Shown: positions 59,715 to 64,000 of the stretch, one piece after another
Layout of the letters: every line of letters starts with the position of its first letter
How positions within the stretch are numbered: position 1 is the first letter of the stretch
Source: JANQGH01 sp039177555
Lineage (GTDB): Bacteria > Pseudomonadota > Alphaproteobacteria > DSM-16000 > Inquilinaceae
Length of the DNA stretch: 64,000 nt
Assembly: GCA_039177555.1 (NCBI GenBank)
Contig: JBCDFV010000004.1
Coordinates: forward strand, 99,999-163,998
Reading direction: 5' to 3'
Program-made: the position numbers and the translations under genes
The notes under the pieces: model-generated
The model's database searches: none
What the model was told of the DNA's origin: nothing
The model's input: the letters and a program-made list of their open reading frames with translations, nothing else

Positions 59715-61216
<1,502 letters not shown>

Positions 61217-61220
<4 letters not shown>

Positions 61221-62203
61221 CCGCGCTCAGCCGCCTGATCCGGGCGCGCGAGGCCGGCCTCGTCGTCATGCTGGTGATCCTGGCGGTGGTGGTCGGGGCG
61301 ATCCAGCCGCGTTTTCTCACGGTCGGAACGCTCGACATCATCCTGCTGGCCATCCCGCTGATCCTGGTCGCGGCGATGGGCCAGATGATGGTGATCGTCG
61401 CCCGTCATGTCGATCTGTCGATCGGCTCGATCCTGGGTTTCGCCTCAATCGCCGTCGGCATGATGTTCCGCGACATCCCCGAAATGCCGCTGTGGCTGGG
61501 TTTCATTCTGGCGATCGCGATCGGCGCCGGGCTTGGCTTCGTCAATGGGCTGATCATCGCCCTGTTCCGGCTGCCGGCGATCATCGTGACGTTGGGCACG
61601 CTCAGCCTCTATCGGGGGCTGATCTTCATCCTGTCCGGCGGCCGCCAGGTTGACCCCAACCACATTCCCGAAGCGCTGATCCGCATGGCGCAGACCTCGC
61701 CGATTGGCGTGCCGTGGATCGTGATCATCGCCTTTCTGACCGCGTTGCTGGCGTACATCTTCCTGCGCCATATGCGCCTCGGTCGCGAGATCTATGCCGC
61801 CGGCTCGAACCCAGACGCCGCCCGCCTGCGCGGCATTCGGGTCAATCGGGTGACCCTGGTCGTGTTCTCGCTGTCCGGCGCCATGGCCGGTCTGGCCGGC
61901 CTGATGTATGCCGCGCGCTTCGGCTATGTGAACCCGGGCATCACCGGCGTCGGTTTCGAGCTGACTGTGATTGCAGCCGTCGTCATCGGCGGCGTCTCGA
62001 TCAATGGCGGCATCGGCACGGTGCCGGGCGTCGTATTGGGCGTGCTGTTGCTTGGCGCGGTCAGCGTGGCGCTGCCGATCCTCGGCATCTCCGGCTTTTG
62101 GCAGGACGCGATCTACGGCGCCATCATCGTTATCGCGCTGATCGTCGACGGCTCGGTTCGGGCCGGCGGTCTGGTCCGGCTGGTCACCGGGAGGGGCGGA
62201 TGA
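61217..62203 (+). CDS. Sugar ABC permease 1 (RhaP-like)
   Basis: 328 residues with eight to ten hydrophobic segments, BPD_transp_2 family. MVIVARHVDLSIGSILGFAS and GLIIALFRLPAIIVTLGTLS are the conserved blocks, with GSNPDAARLRGIRV following. Coupled at both ends by 4-nt overlaps. Confidence 0.93.
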
Positions 62204-63183
62204 GCGCGACGGAAACGTTTGACGCCGCGAAGGCCAGGCCGCTGTGGCACCGCATTGTGGTCCGGCCGGAGTCGGTCACCCTGCTGCTGCTGATCGGCGC
62301 GGTTTTCGTCAGCGCCTGGCTGTCGCCCTTCTTCGCCGACCTTCGCTTCGTCCTGGAATCGGCGACCTTCTACATTGAATTCGGCATCATCGCGCTGATG
62401 TTGACCCTGGTCGTGGTCTCCGGCGAGATCGATCTTTCCGTCGCCGCGACCATGGCCCTGTCCGCCTGCCTGTTCGGCATCGCCCATCGCGCCGGGCTCG
62501 GCATGCCGGTGGCGATGCTGATCGGCCTGGGCTCCGGCGCCTTGATGGGCCTGTTCAACGGCGTGCTGGTCACGGTCTTCCGCCTGCCGTCGATCATCGC
62601 CACCATCGGCACGATGGTGCTTTATCGGGGCATTGCCCAGGTGATCGCCGGCGACCGGTCCGTCGGCGGCTTCCCGGACTGGTTCGTCGGCATCGACTTC
62701 ATCGCCGTCGGCATCGTACCGGTGCCGGTCATCCTCTTTGTCGTCTTGGCCATCCTGCTCGGCCTCGTGCTGGGCAGCACACTGTTCGGCCGCCAGATCT
62801 ATCAGACCGGCACCAACCCGATCGCCGCCCGGCATGCGGGCATCCGGGTCGATCGGTTGAAGATGATCCTGTTCACCGCCTCCGGCCTGACCAGCGCGGT
62901 GGCCGGCCTGTTGATGGCCTCGCGCCTGGGTGTCGTACGCTACGACCTGGCGACCGGCGGCGAACTGCAGGTCGTGCTGATCGTCATGCTCGGCGGCACC
63001 TACATCTTCGGCGGTCGCGGTACGATCGCCGGCACCTTCTTGGCCTTATGGCTGCTGATCATCATCCAGACCGGGATGACGGTGGCCAATATCGCCATTG
63101 AAGCCCAGCTGACGGTGCTGGGTCTGCTTCTAATCCTCGCCATCATCTCGGCCAATGCGATCTATGCCGGCGGCCGGCGATGA
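62200..63183 (+). CDS. Sugar ABC permease 2 (RhaQ-like)
   Basis: 327 residues. LTLVVVSGEIDLSVAATMAL and GVLVTVFRLPSIIATIGTMV mirror the blocks of its partner, and TGTNPIAARHAGIRV follows. ATG 62200 overlaps the previous stop by 4 nt; a longer in-frame reading would overlap permease 1 by nearly 500 bases and is rejected. Confidence 0.92.
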   Translation: MSATETFDAAKARPLWHRIVVRPESVTLLLLIGAVFVSAWLSPFFADLRFVLESATFYIEFGIIALMLTLVVVSGEIDLSVAATMALSACLFGIAHRAGLGMPVAMLIGLGSGALMGLFNGVLVTVFRLPSIIATIGTMVLYRGIAQVIAGDRSVGGFPDWFVGIDFIAVGIVPVPVILFVVLAILLGLVLGSTLFGRQIYQTGTNPIAARHAGIRVDRLKMILFTASGLTSAVAGLLMASRLGVVRYDLATGGELQVVLIVMLGGTYIFGGRGTIAGTFLALWLLIIIQTGMTVANIAIEAQLTVLGLLLILAIISANAIYAGGRR

Positions 63184-63232
63184 TGGGTGGGTTGGCATCA
63201 CCAACAACGGATCACCGAAGGGAGAGAAGACC

Positions 63233-64000
63233 ATGAAGAAACTGATGTTGATCGCAAGCGCGGCCGCCATCGGCCTGATGGCCGGGGCCGCCACTGCCCA
63301 GGACCCGGTTGAGATCGTCTACATTCCGAAGAATACGGGCAACCCGTATTTCGACAGCATCATCGGCGGCTTTGCCGATGCCTGTGCCGAGCTGGGCTGC
63401 AGCTTCACCACCGTGGCGCCGGCGACAGCCGAGGCAACGTCGCAAATCCCATTCATCACCGCCCAGATCCAGCGCGGTGTCGACGTAATCGCCATCTCGC
63501 CGAACAGCCCGGATGCGCTGAACCAGGTGTTCGACCGGGCGCGGTCGCGCGGCATCCAGGTGCTGATCGTGAATTCCGACATTCCGGGCAGCGAGGACCA
63601 TCGCGACGCGGCCATCCTGCCGGTCGATTTCACCACCATCGGCCCGGCCCAGGTCGAGCTCTTGGGCTCCATGATCAACTATGACGGCGAAATCGCCATC
63701 CTGTCGGCCACCACGGACGCGCCCGACCAGAATGTCTGGATCGCCGACATGCAGACGGTGCTTGAGAGCGACGACGCGTATGCGGATATGGAGCTGGTGA
63801 CCATCGCCTATGGCGACGACGATCCGCAGAAGTCGACGACGGAGGCCGAAGCGCTGCTGGCCAATTATCCTGAACTGGCCGGCATCATCTCGCCGACCAC
63901 GGTGGGTGTCGCGGCGGCGGCCCAGGTGGTCGAGACGGCCGGGCGGGCACCTGATCTGCAGGTCACCGGCCTGGGCACACCCAACCAGATGCGCCGGTTC
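63233..64000 (+). CDS. Sugar ABC binding protein, RhaS-like (cut by right edge)
   Basis: 256 residues visible, 3' end missing. Signal peptide (MLIASAAAIGLMAGAATAQ), then VEIVYIPKNTGNPYFDSIIGGF, and IISPTTVGVAAAAQVVETAG with TGLGTPNQMRRF near the edge, a pattern of rhamnose-binding RhaS proteins. AAGGGAGAGAAG precedes the ATG. The ATPase-permease-permease-binding order with this protein last fits a RhaSTPQ-like importer rearranged. Confidence 0.88.
   Translation, partial: MKKLMLIASAAAIGLMAGAATAQDPVEIVYIPKNTGNPYFDSIIGGFADACAELGCSFTTVAPATAEATSQIPFITAQIQRGVDVIAISPNSPDALNQVFDRARSRGIQVLIVNSDIPGSEDHRDAAILPVDFTTIGPAQVELLGSMINYDGEIAILSATTDAPDQNVWIADMQTVLESDDAYADMELVTIAYGDDDPQKSTTEAEALLANYPELAGIISPTTVGVAAAAQVVETAGRAPDLQVTGLGTPNQMRRF

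Noticed and set aside
61714..62199. Upstream extension of the second sugar permease
   Set aside because: It overlaps the first permease by nearly 500 bases; the ATG at 62200 gives the family N-terminus.

Overview
The window is high-GC, densely packed bacterial chromosome with many 4-nt ATGA/GTGA start-stop overlaps. It carries no rRNA, tRNA, CRISPR array or recognisable insertion sequence. Gene content (protocatechuate 4,5-cleavage genes, many periplasmic-binding-protein ABC importers, a Tat-like exported binding protein, seven-iron ferredoxin) points to a free-living alphaproteobacterium, perhaps Rhodospirillales-like. That placement is inference from gene content only.

Layout. (1) 1-475: start of a dTDP-glucose 4,6-dehydratase gene, cut by the left edge. 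(2) 802-4773: larA-larC-larE-larB, a nickel-pincer racemase and its cofactor-synthesis genes. (3) 4781-13860: an amidohydrolase divergent from an apparent operon of a Tau/Ssu/NMT1-type ABC importer, FAD oxidoreductase, class III CoA-transferase, enoyl-CoA hydratase, seven-iron ferredoxin and LysR regulator; this is a catabolic locus of unknown substrate. (4) 13971-15070: a visibly AT-rich two-gene insert (DUF2188 protein plus HAD phosphatase). (5) 15182-25996: a complete 4-hydroxybenzoate/protocatechuate meta-cleavage divergon (pobA, ligA, ligB, ligC, ligI, galD, galB, ligK) around a LysR regulator with two DNA-binding domains. An unassigned NAD-binding dehydrogenase heads the lig arm and a ROK kinase/cutC pair follows it.

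(6) 26004-31929: a small membrane protein, an SDR, a permuted papain-fold (YiiX-like) cysteine hydrolase coupled to a second SDR, an AAA ATPase and a secreted TPR protein. (7) 32062-40404: a GntR-controlled operon with a BMP/Nup-type nucleoside ABC importer, isochorismatase-like hydrolase, PfkB kinase, nucleoside phosphorylase and SIS protein. A perfect HutC-type operator lies at its promoter. (8) 40401-47943: a LacI-regulated sugar ABC importer with a 2-hydroxyacid dehydrogenase, a divergent ThuA-like gene and a cytoplasmic CE15 esterase. A 5-copy 15-bp tandem repeat fills the permease-dehydrogenase junction, and two LacI-type operators cover a promoter. (9) 47924-54735: an M14 carboxypeptidase and a Dpp/Opp peptide importer split over two convergent transcripts. 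(10) 54964-56540: a MarR/DMT-exporter divergon with a palindromic operator. (11) 56484-64000: a LacI regulator and a divergent operon of Gfo/Idh/MocA dehydrogenase, lactonase-like amidohydrolase and a RhaSTPQ-like sugar importer, cut by the right edge.

Overall this is a scavenging and catabolic region. Each importer is packaged with the enzymes that process its substrate and usually with its own local regulator. The best-supported pathway is 4-hydroxybenzoate to pyruvate plus oxaloacetate. The least explained parts are the 6.5-12.9 kb operon, the nucleoside operon, the YiiX/SDR pair, and short-unit sequence duplications at two operon junctions.
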